DNA from: Thioalkalivibrio sp.
GTDB lineage: Bacteria; Pseudomonadota; Gammaproteobacteria; Ectothiorhodospirales; Ectothiorhodospiraceae
DNA: 10,428 bases
Reading direction: 5' to 3'
NCBI GenBank assembly: GCA_003555285.1
Contig: PWGH01000126.1
Span: forward strand, 1-10,428
Under the pieces are notes generated by a model. It saw only the letters and a list, made by a program, of their open reading frames with translations. It did not search any database and was not told the DNA's origin. This document shows, piece by piece, positions 1-6,688 of the stretch. The position numbers were made by a program, and so were the translations under genes. Within the stretch, counting starts at the first letter, position 1. Every line of letters starts with the position of its first letter.

Positions 1-836
1 GCAGCCGGCGCCTCGAGGTACACGCCGGAGAGCCGCGCGACGAGGTACACGCCGGCGGTGACCATCGTCGCCGCGTGGATCAGCGCCGAGACCGGCGTCG
101 GACCGGCCATCGCATCCGGCAGCCACACATGCAGCGGGATCTGCGCGGACTTGCCGGTCGCGCCGATGAACAGCAGGATCGCCGCGGCGGTGGCGATGCC
201 GACCGGCACCAGACCGCCGGCGAAGGCCTGGTTGATCAGATCCATCTCCAGCGTGCCGACGGCGGTGAAGATCAGGAACATGCCGAGCAGAAAGCCGGCG
301 TCGCCGACCCGATTGGTCAGAAAGGCCTTGCGCCCGGCGCGGGCCTTCGCGGCATCCTCGAACCAGAAGCCGATCAGCAGGTACGAGGCGAGCCCCACCC
401 CCTCCCAGCCGACGAAGAGCACCAGCAGCGAGCGCCCGAGCACCAGCAGCAGCATGAAGAACAAAAACAGGTTCAGGTACGCGAAGTAGCGCGCGTAGCT
501 CGCGTCGTCCTTCATGTAGCCGATCGAATAGATGTGGATCGCGGCGCCGACGCCGGTCACGACCAGCGCCATCAGCGCACTCAGCCGGTCGAGGTAGAAC
601 GACACCTCGAAGGCGTGCTCGCCGATCACGGCCCAGGTGAACACCGTCTCGATGATCGGCGCCCCGCCCTGCGCCTCGAGCAGGGTCCACGCCCAGACGG
701 CGACGCCGAAGGCCGCCAGCGGCAGGCCGACGCCGACCACGTTCACGAACCCGGTGCCCAGACGCCGGCCGAACAGGCCGTTCAGGAAAAAACCGACCAG
801 CGGCAGCAGGACCAGCGTCGTCAGGAGTCCGTTCAC
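1..836 (-). CDS. nuoL: NADH-quinone oxidoreductase subunit L, 3' end cut by window
   Basis: This is the distal antiporter-like proton-pumping membrane subunit of complex I. The first 278 residues are visible and the rest lies beyond the left edge (family members are usually 600-700 residues). The sequence is hydrophobic, with repeated membrane segments. The family signature GKSAQIPLHVWLPDAMAGPT (228-247) is followed by PVSALIHAATMV. The charged residues used for proton transfer are present: Glu145 in GWEGVGLASY, Asp179 in NRVGDAGF and Lys229 in TGKSAQ, matching E144, D178 and K229 of E. coli NuoL. The start is a GTG at 836-834, four bases after the nuoK stop, with a weak purine-rich AAGGGA about 7 bases upstream. 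An in-frame ATG does not occur near the family's N-terminus, so GTG is preferred. The upstream neighbour is nuoK, and nuoM should follow off the window. Confidence 0.97.
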   Translation of the reverse strand, partial: MNGLLTTLVLLPLVGFFLNGLFGRRLGTGFVNVVGVGLPLAAFGVAVWAWTLLEAQGGAPIIETVFTWAVIGEHAFEVSFYLDRLSALMALVVTGVGAAIHIYSIGYMKDDASYARYFAYLNLFLFFMLLLVLGRSLLVLFVGWEGVGLASYLLIGFWFEDAAKARAGRKAFLTNRVGDAGFLLGMFLIFTAVGTLEMDLINQAFAGGLVPVGIATAAAILLFIGATGKSAQIPLHVWLPDAMAGPTPVSALIHAATMVTAGVYLVARLSGVYLEAPA

Positions 837-840
837 GTCA

Positions 841-1143
841 CTATCCCTTCAGGCCGGCATAGGCGCCGGGGTCCAGGGTGCGCTTCAGGCGCACCAGCAG
901 CAGCAGGATCGGCACCGCGATCGCAATCTCGGCGGCGGCGACGACGAAGACCAGAAACACCAGCACCCCACCGGCCTCGGAGCCCAGCTGGTGGCTGAAG
1001 ACCACCAGGCTCAGGATCACGCCGTTGAGCATCAGCTCCAGGAACATCAGCATCACCAGCAGGTTCCGGCGCACGATGACGCCGACCAGGCCGAGCGTGA
1101 ACAGCAGCCCGGAGACCGCCAGCAGGAAGGCCATGTCATCCAT
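841..1143 (-). CDS. nuoK: NADH-quinone oxidoreductase subunit K
   Basis: This is a small membrane subunit of the complex I proton-pumping arm (MrpC-like). It is 100 residues with three membrane helices, the usual size for the family. Glu36, in the segment MFLELMLNGV, and Glu72, in VAAAEIAIAV, sit at the same numbers as the essential membrane glutamates of E. coli NuoK, which also supports the chosen start. The ATG at 1143-1141 overlaps the end of nuoJ by 8 bases. It has a good ribosome site, AGAGG at 1157-1153, nine bases upstream. A second ATG three codons later is possible but would shift the Glu36/Glu72 numbering. nuoL begins four bases after the stop. Confidence 0.98.
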   Translation of the reverse strand: MDDMAFLLAVSGLLFTLGLVGVIVRRNLLVMLMFLELMLNGVILSLVVFSHQLGSEAGGVLVFLVFVVAAAEIAIAVPILLLLVRLKRTLDPGAYAGLKG

Positions 1144-1678
1144 GTTTTTGCGCCTCTGCGGCGTCGGCCGCGTCCCGATCCCGCCCGCGACGGCGAATGT
1201 CGATCACCGCGCTCGCCGCGATCTCGGCGACCAGCAGCAGCACGGCGGTCAGCGCGAAATACACCCAGTACCCTTCCATGAAGGTCACCGCGAAGGTGCC
1301 GACCGCAAAGGCGTCCTCGACCACCGCGGCCGGCGGCATCTCGCTGCGCAGCAGGCCGTCCAGGAGCACGCCCACCAGCAGCAACAGACCGGCGAGCCCG
1401 GCGACCCCGAGCGCGGAGAAGCGTTCGGTGAACGAGCGGTCGCGCACGTCGAGCAGCATCACCGCGTAGATCATGAACACCATCACCGCGCCGACGTAGA
1501 TCAACACCTGGAAGACCGCGATCACGTGCATGCCGAGCGCGGCATAGATCGCCGCCAGCGACAGCATCGTGCCGATCAGCGCCAGCGCCACGCGCATCGG
1601 GTGGCGCAGGAAGAACATCGCCACCGCGCCGAGCAGCGCGCCGGACGCGAACACCAGCAAAAACAGGGTCTCGATCAT
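1136..1678 (-). CDS. nuoJ: NADH-quinone oxidoreductase subunit J
   Basis: This is a membrane subunit of complex I that couples quinone-site changes to proton movement through its helix 3. It has 180 residues with about five hydrophobic segments. The hallmark segment QVLIYVGAVMVFMIYAVMLL (57-76) contains the conserved Tyr-Val-Gly-Ala and pi-bulge region of helix 3. The C-terminus is charged and rich in Arg, Asp and Ala (about 163-180), probably cytoplasmic. The ATG overlaps the nuoI stop as ATGA at 1678-1675. The nearest purine-rich stretch is too far upstream to be a strong ribosome site, so translation probably depends on coupling to nuoI. The 3' end overlaps nuoK by 8 bases. Confidence 0.97.
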   Translation of the reverse strand: MIETLFLLVFASGALLGAVAMFFLRHPMRVALALIGTMLSLAAIYAALGMHVIAVFQVLIYVGAVMVFMIYAVMLLDVRDRSFTERFSALGVAGLAGLLLLVGVLLDGLLRSEMPPAAVVEDAFAVGTFAVTFMEGYWVYFALTAVLLLVAEIAASAVIDIRRRGRDRDAADAAEAQKHG

Positions 1679-2340
1679 GGCGTGTGCGGGGCTCCGGTCG
1701 TGTCGGCGCTCGCGCGTGCCGATTGGGGGGGCGATCCGGGCCGCGCTTCGGCGGCGGGCAGATTCTCGCCGCCGACCGACCCGGGCACGGGCGCGGCCGG
1801 ATAGGGCTTGGCGGGATCGCGTGCCGGCTGCCAGCTCAGGAGCTCCTCGCGGCCGAGCCAGAAGCCCGTGCGCTGCGGCAGCGGCAGCTTCGGCACCTGG
1901 CGCACCATGCGGATCGCGTCCTCGGGACACGCTTCCACGCACAGGCCGCAGAAGATGCAGCGGGAATAGTCGATCTCGAAGCGCTTCGGGTATTTGGGGT
2001 GCGCCGGATCGTCGGGATCGAAGCCGGCCTCGATCTCGATGACCTTGGCCGGGCATACGGTCGCGCAGAGGTTGCACGCCACGCACTGCGGCCGCCCGTC
2101 GGGGCGCTGCGTCAGCACGTGCTTGCCGCGGTTGTGCGCGGCGTAGTCGGGCCGCGTCTCCTCGGGGTAGTAGCTGGTCACCGCGCCCTTGGTGCCGCGG
2201 ATCCAGCGGCCGAGGTTGGTGAAAAAGACCCCGCCGGTGATCGACAGCCCGCGCAGCACCTCGAGCAGGTAGATCCGCTCCCACCAGCCGAGCTCGGGCT
2301 CGTTCCAGTACTTGCGCCGGCGATCCGGGAAGCGGCTCAT
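1675..2340 (-). CDS. nuoI: NADH-quinone oxidoreductase subunit I (8Fe-8S ferredoxin-like)
   Basis: This peripheral-arm subunit carries clusters N6a and N6b, which pass electrons from NuoG toward N2 in NuoB. Two complete CxxCxxCxxxCP motifs are visible: Cys86, 89, 92 and 96 (CVACNLCATVCP) and Cys128, 131, 134 and 138 (CIFCGLCVEACP). An N-terminal stretch with GWWERIYLLEVLRGLSITGG (18-37) looks like the membrane-surface amphipathic helix. At 221 residues it is longer than typical members (about 160-180). The excess is a C-terminal tail from about residue 165 that is rich in Pro and Ala and has no recognisable fold. The start is an ATG at 2340, overlapping the nuoH stop as ATGA, with GGGAG (2352-2348) seven bases upstream. 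It overlaps nuoJ at its end by four bases. Confidence 0.98.
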   Translation of the reverse strand: MSRFPDRRRKYWNEPELGWWERIYLLEVLRGLSITGGVFFTNLGRWIRGTKGAVTSYYPEETRPDYAAHNRGKHVLTQRPDGRPQCVACNLCATVCPAKVIEIEAGFDPDDPAHPKYPKRFEIDYSRCIFCGLCVEACPEDAIRMVRQVPKLPLPQRTGFWLGREELLSWQPARDPAKPYPAAPVPGSVGGENLPAAEARPGSPPQSARASADTTGAPHTP

Positions 2341-3494
2341 GCCCCGGCTCCCGACAACGCCCAGACCGCGATGGCGGTGATCACGAGGTTGATCAGCGCG
2401 AGCGGCAGCAGGAAGCGCCAGGCAAAGCGCAGCAGCTGATCGTAGCGAAAGCGTGGCAACGACCAGCGCACCAGAATCAGAAAGCTGCACATCAAGAAGA
2501 CCTTGATCCAGAACACGCTGATCTGCAGCAGCACCACCAGCACATGCGGCAGCGCAATGGCGATCCCGCCCGGCAGCAGGAAGCCGGCGTCGGTCATGTA
2601 CGGCAGGTTGTAGCCGCCGAGGAACAGCGTGGTGAACAGTGCGGCGATGATCGCGATGTGGATGAACTCGGCGAACATGAACAGCCCCATCTTCATCGCG
2701 CTGTATTCGGTGTAGTAGCCGGAGATCAGCTCGGACTCGGCCTCGGGCAGGTCGAAGGGGGCGCGCTGGTTCTCCGCCTGCGCGGCGACCAGGAACAGGA
2801 TCGCGGCGAAGGGCTGCAGGAAGATGCCCCACGCCGGCAGGAAACCGAACAGCAAGCCCGACTGCTGCTCGACGATGTCGACCAGGTTCACCGTGCCGTA
2901 GATCAGGATCAGGCCGATCACGGTCAGCGCGATCACCACCTCGTAGGAGATCATCTGCGAGCCGGCGCGCACCGCACCGAGCAGCGAGAACTTGTTGTTC
3001 GACGACCAGCCGGCGAGCATCGCCCCCAGTACCGCGATGCCGCCGAGCGCGAAGACGACCAGCAGCCCGGCGTCGAGCGGCGCGACCTGCAGCGCATAGC
3101 TGCGATCGCCGAACCAGTTGGAGATGCCGTCGAACCAGCCGAAGAAGGTCCCCGGCACCAGCTCGCCGCCGAAGGGAATCACCGAGAACACCAGCATCAC
3201 CGGCACGAAGGCGAACCAGGGCGCGAGCGCATAGGCGACCCGGTCGTACGATGCCGGGCGCCAGTCCTCCTTCAGCAACATCTTCATGCCGTCGGCCAGG
3301 CCGTGGAACAGGCCCCACCAGACCAGCTTCACCTGGGTGAAGGGAATGCGCAGGTAGGCGCGGTTGGCGCCGATGCGATCGGACATGATCGCCCCCTGCT
3401 TGCGCTCGACCCAGGTCAGCAGCAGACCGACGGTCATCAGCATCAGCACCGCATAGACGATGTACACGCCGTGCACGACCAGATCCTGGATCAT
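2337..3494 (-). CDS. nuoH: NADH-quinone oxidoreductase subunit H (quinone-channel membrane subunit)
   Basis: This membrane subunit joins the two arms of complex I and forms part of the quinone channel. It has 385 residues with about eight or nine hydrophobic segments. Family hallmarks are WVERK (28-32), the FSLLGAVRAGSQMISYEV region (169-186), and the acidic quinone-side loop ENQRAPFDLPEAESEL (241-256) followed by SGYYTEYS. The protein is longer than E. coli NuoH (325). A good part of the extra length is an aromatic and Gly-rich loop at about 108-143 between two membrane helices. The ATG at 3494 overlaps the nuoG stop as ATGA, and GGGGAG at 3506-3501 lies six bases upstream. Its stop overlaps the nuoI start in the same way. 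Confidence 0.98.
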   Translation of the reverse strand: MIQDLVVHGVYIVYAVLMLMTVGLLLTWVERKQGAIMSDRIGANRAYLRIPFTQVKLVWWGLFHGLADGMKMLLKEDWRPASYDRVAYALAPWFAFVPVMLVFSVIPFGGELVPGTFFGWFDGISNWFGDRSYALQVAPLDAGLLVVFALGGIAVLGAMLAGWSSNNKFSLLGAVRAGSQMISYEVVIALTVIGLILIYGTVNLVDIVEQQSGLLFGFLPAWGIFLQPFAAILFLVAAQAENQRAPFDLPEAESELISGYYTEYSAMKMGLFMFAEFIHIAIIAALFTTLFLGGYNLPYMTDAGFLLPGGIAIALPHVLVVLLQISVFWIKVFLMCSFLILVRWSLPRFRYDQLLRFAWRFLLPLALINLVITAIAVWALSGAGA

Positions 3495-4918
3495 GCGTCA
3501 CTCCCCGCCGGTGCGGCGAGCAGCGGGAACAGCGTCTCGGCGTCGATCGCCCCCTCCGGCCGGTGTTGCCAGGGTTCGAAGGCGCTGACGACACCGTCGA
3601 AGTTGGTGTAATGGCCGCGGCGCTCGGTCTGGATGCTCAGCGGCAGGAAGACATCGGCGTGGCCGTTCTCGGGCGCCAGCCAGGCGCCCAGGAACAGGAT
3701 CTTCGCGCCTCGGGGCAGCATCGCGAAATCGACCCCCTCGCCCCAGACCAGCACCAGGTCGGTGTCGTCGGGGAGGTTGATCGGCGCGGTCCCGAACAAG
3801 GACTCGGCGGCGCGGGTGTTCGGGTTCTTGTCGGCGCGGATCAGCAGCTCGTCCTCGACGACCTCGCCGTCCACCGGCAGGTGGTCCGGCTTCACGAAGG
3901 CGGTGAAGGTCTCGCCGAGCACGCCCTTGAAGGCGCGCAACTCCTCGTTCGACGCCCAGGTCGAGACCAGGGCCACCCGGCGGGCGCTGTCGCGGATCAG
4001 GCGCCGGGCGGCCTCGAGCGCGACACTCATCGCGACGACCGTGCCCTTCATCAGCGGCTGATCGGCGCGCGGGCGCTCGAGCAGCGCGGCGAGGTCGCGG
4101 CCCTTGTTGCAGATCCAGGGGCCGTTGACGCGCGGATTCTCGAGCGGCGTCACCCGCAGGATGCCCTCGTTCTGGCGGGCGCCCTGGGTCTTCAGTTGCC
4201 ATTCGGGCTTGCGGTGCCAGGCCTGCACGGTACAGCCCCGGCTGCAGCCGGGGCAGATCGTCGCGGTCGGCTCCAGGTACCAGACTCGGGACTGGTACAG
4301 AAAGTCGCGCGACAGCAGCGCCCCGACCGGACACAGGTCGATCACGTTGTCCGAATAGGGATCGTCGTCGAGGGTGCGGTTCTCGACCGGGCGGATGATC
4401 GACTGGTCGCCCCGGTACTCGATCCCGAGCACGTTGGACTTCGAGATCTCGCGGGTGAAACGCACGCAGCGGGTGCAGAGAATACAGCGCTCGTTGTCGA
4501 GCACGATCCGCTCGGACAACGGGAAGAACTTGGTCGACGTGAGCTTCGGCTCGCGCGAGCGGGCGGACTCGCCGTTGTATTCGTAGTGGTAGTCCTGCAA
4601 CGTGCACTCGCCGGCCTTGTCGCAGATGCCACAGTCGACCGGATGGTTCAGCAGGATGAACTGCAGCGTCGTCTTGCGCTGCGCGCGCACCATTTCGGAA
4701 TCGGTTTCGACCTTCATGCCGTCGCGCACCGGCATGTTGCAGGCGATGCCGACCCAGCCGTCCTGCTCGACCACGCAGACGCGGCAGTTGCCGGGCACCG
4801 ACAGTTCGGGATGCCAGCAGAAGTGCGGCACGTAGAAGCCGTTGGCGAGCGCGACCTGCAGCACCGTTTTGTGCTCTCCGGTGTCGACCGCCTCGCCGTT
4901 GATGAAGATCACAGGCAT
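3491..4918 (-). CDS. nuoG: NADH-quinone oxidoreductase subunit G, compact form
   Basis: This is the Fe-S scaffold of the NADH module, relaying electrons from NuoF to NuoI. The N-terminal part is complete: the 2Fe-2S cluster N1b (Cys34, 45, 48 and 60), the His-ligated N5 (His92, Cys96, 99 and 105), N4 (Cys145, 148, 151 and 196), and an N7-type set (Cys222, 225, 229 and 270). The spacing before the last N7 cysteine is 40 residues, longer than the 27 of E. coli. After Cys270 only 205 residues remain, so the molybdopterin-oxidoreductase-like domain is far shorter than in the usual 680-910-residue subunits. Its terminal part (NGHADVFLPLSIQTERRGHY, 419-438) is still recognisable, so the gene appears internally condensed rather than broken. 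No frameshift is visible and the stop overlaps nuoH as ATGA. The start ATG at 4918 follows GGAGG (4932-4928) by nine bases and overlaps the nuoF end by ten. Confidence 0.95.
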   Translation of the reverse strand: MPVIFINGEAVDTGEHKTVLQVALANGFYVPHFCWHPELSVPGNCRVCVVEQDGWVGIACNMPVRDGMKVETDSEMVRAQRKTTLQFILLNHPVDCGICDKAGECTLQDYHYEYNGESARSREPKLTSTKFFPLSERIVLDNERCILCTRCVRFTREISKSNVLGIEYRGDQSIIRPVENRTLDDDPYSDNVIDLCPVGALLSRDFLYQSRVWYLEPTATICPGCSRGCTVQAWHRKPEWQLKTQGARQNEGILRVTPLENPRVNGPWICNKGRDLAALLERPRADQPLMKGTVVAMSVALEAARRLIRDSARRVALVSTWASNEELRAFKGVLGETFTAFVKPDHLPVDGEVVEDELLIRADKNPNTRAAESLFGTAPINLPDDTDLVLVWGEGVDFAMLPRGAKILFLGAWLAPENGHADVFLPLSIQTERRGHYTNFDGVVSAFEPWQHRPEGAIDAETLFPLLAAPAGSDA

Positions 4919-6222
4919 TCCAGGTTGCCTCCGAACTTGGAGCGTCCGTGCTCGATGAAGTACTCGAATTCGTCGCGAAAATTGGCAACCATCGCGGTCA
5001 CGGCGTAACCGGCGGCGTCGCCCAGGCCGCAGATGGTGGTGCCGTCGTTGGCCTCGGCGATGAACTGCAGCCGTTCGATGTCCTCGGGGTGCCCTTTTCC
5101 GGCGAGAATCCGATCGAGGATCCGATGCATCCAGCCCGTCCCTTCCCGACACGGCGTGCACTGGCCGCAGGATTCGTGGTGGTAGAAGCGCTGCATGATG
5201 TGCAGCAAGCGCACCATGCAGGTGCCTTCGGCGATCACGATCATGCCGCCGGAGCCGAGCGACGAGCCGGCCGACTTCAGCTTCTCGTGATCGAGCGTCA
5301 GGCCCTCGACCTCGCCGGCGGTCAGCACCTTCGCGTCCTTGCCGGTGAGCACCTGCGACGAAATCCCGCCCGGAATCACCGCCTTCAGCGCCCGCCCGTG
5401 GAGCACGCCGCCGCAGTCCTCGTGCAGGAAGCGGGCCCAGGAATAGCCGAGTTCGATCTCGTACACGCCGGGGCGCTCGATATGCCCGGAGATCGAGATC
5501 AGCCGCGTGCCCGGGCTCTTCGGGGTGCCGATGGCGCGGAACGCCTCGGCCCCGTTATTGATGATCCAGGCGATGGTCGACAACGTCTCGACGTTGTTGA
5601 CCACGGTCGGGCATTGGTACAGACCCTTCACGGTCATTCGCGGCGGGCGGTTGCGCGGGTAGGCGCGGGTGCCCTCGATCGAACCGAGCAGCGAAGAGGC
5701 CTCGCCGCAGACATAGGCGCCGGCGCCGCGGAACACAAACAGATCGCAGGAGAAACCGCTGCCCTGGATGTTCTCGCCGAGGTAACCCGCGGCGTAGGCC
5801 TCCTCGACCGCTTCTTCCAGGCGGCGCAGCGGCAGGTCGTATTCGCCGCGGATGTAGACGAAGCAATGGCGCACCGCCAGCGCATAGCAACTGATGACCA
5901 TCGACTCGATCAGCGTATGCGGGCTGAATTCGAGCACCCAGCGGTCCTTGAAGGTGCCGGGCTCGCCCTCGTCGGCGTTCGCAATCAAATAGTGCGGCTG
6001 GCCGTCGTGGGGGTCGATGCCCTGCCACTTGCGCCCGGCCGGAAACGCGGCGCCGCCGCGGCCCTGGAGACCGGAGTCGACGATGGTCTGCGTCACCTCC
6101 TCCGGCTGCATGCTGGCGAGCGCCTTCTCGAGGCCCCGATAGCCGCCGCGCTTGCGGTAGGCCTTCAGGCTGTGCGAGCGGGCGGTCACGTTGAAATTCA
6201 TCAGTACCTTGTGCCCGTCCAT
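4909..6222 (-). CDS. nuoF: NADH-quinone oxidoreductase subunit F (NADH/FMN-binding)
   Basis: This subunit binds NADH and FMN and takes the two electrons that enter complex I. It has 437 residues, close to the usual length. The FMN-binding Gly-rich loop is GRGGAAFPAGRKW (54-66), followed by NADEGEPGTFKDR and the dinucleotide-site segment GAGAYVCGEASSLLGSIEG. Cluster N3 ligands are Cys352, 355 and 358 (ESCGQCTPCREG) and Cys398 (TTICGLGDAA), almost identical in position to E. coli NuoF. The start ATG at 6222 is one base after the nuoE stop, with GAGGGG at 6238-6233 ten bases upstream. Its last codons overlap nuoG. NuoE, F and G together form the NADH-input module. Confidence 0.98.
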   Translation of the reverse strand: MDGHKVLMNFNVTARSHSLKAYRKRGGYRGLEKALASMQPEEVTQTIVDSGLQGRGGAAFPAGRKWQGIDPHDGQPHYLIANADEGEPGTFKDRWVLEFSPHTLIESMVISCYALAVRHCFVYIRGEYDLPLRRLEEAVEEAYAAGYLGENIQGSGFSCDLFVFRGAGAYVCGEASSLLGSIEGTRAYPRNRPPRMTVKGLYQCPTVVNNVETLSTIAWIINNGAEAFRAIGTPKSPGTRLISISGHIERPGVYEIELGYSWARFLHEDCGGVLHGRALKAVIPGGISSQVLTGKDAKVLTAGEVEGLTLDHEKLKSAGSSLGSGGMIVIAEGTCMVRLLHIMQRFYHHESCGQCTPCREGTGWMHRILDRILAGKGHPEDIERLQFIAEANDGTTICGLGDAAGYAVTAMVANFRDEFEYFIEHGRSKFGGNLECL

Positions 6223-6223
6223 G

Positions 6224-6688
6224 TCAGTCCAGCCCCTCGATCAGCGCATCCACCTGCGCGATGTCCAGCTTCTCGTGGTAGGTCGTGTTGACCATCAACA
6301 CCGGCGCGGTGCCGCAACAGCCGAGGCATTCGACCGTCGACAATGTGAAGCGCCCGTCGGGCGTCGTCTGGCCGGGCTGCACGCCGAGGCGCTCGATCAG
6401 GTGGTCGATCAGGCGCTCGGCGCCGCGCATCGAACACGACACGTTGCGGCAGATCTGCAAGTGCCAGCGGCCGATCGGCGCGCGGCGCAGCATGCCGTAG
6501 AACGACAGCACCTCCTCGACCTGGATGCGCGGCACCCCGAGGTAATCGGCGACGTCGTCGATGTCGCTGTCGGCGATGTAGCCGCGGTCTTCCTGGATGC
6601 GGTGCAGGCAGGGCACCATCAGCGTCGCATCGTGGCCGGGCGGCAGGCGCGTCTTCAGGCGTTCGAATTCGGGAATCAGGTGCTTCAT
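6224..6688 (-). CDS. nuoE: NADH-quinone oxidoreductase subunit E (2Fe-2S, thioredoxin-like)
   Basis: This is the 24-kDa-type subunit with the off-path 2Fe-2S cluster N1a next to the FMN of NuoF. The ligands form C-x4-C (CRNVSC, Cys80 and 85) and C-x3-C (ECLGCCGTAP, Cys121 and 125) within the thioredoxin-like C-terminal half. The N-terminal helical part contains VEEVLSFYGMLRRAP, typical of the family. I chose the ATG at 6688, giving 154 residues, because it overlaps the nuoD stop as ATGA like other junctions here and lies nine bases from GGGGA (6702-6698). An alternative ATG at 6697 would add three residues (Met-Arg-Pro) but leaves no room for a ribosome site. nuoF follows after one base. Confidence 0.97.
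   Translation of the reverse strand: MKHLIPEFERLKTRLPPGHDATLMVPCLHRIQEDRGYIADSDIDDVADYLGVPRIQVEEVLSFYGMLRRAPIGRWHLQICRNVSCSMRGAERLIDHLIERLGVQPGQTTPDGRFTLSTVECLGCCGTAPVLMVNTTYHEKLDIAQVDALIEGLD

Noticed and set aside
75..998. Long plus-strand open frames across nuoL/nuoK, and similar ones along the whole operon
   Set aside because: Their products are rich in Arg, His, Gln and Asp without motifs. They lie opposite well-supported complex I genes and are shadows of GC-biased codons.
3491..4918. nuoG as a frameshifted pseudogene
   Set aside because: The frame is open and family-like from start to end, with the C-terminal part of the domain present and a clean ATGA junction with nuoH. The shortness looks genuine.
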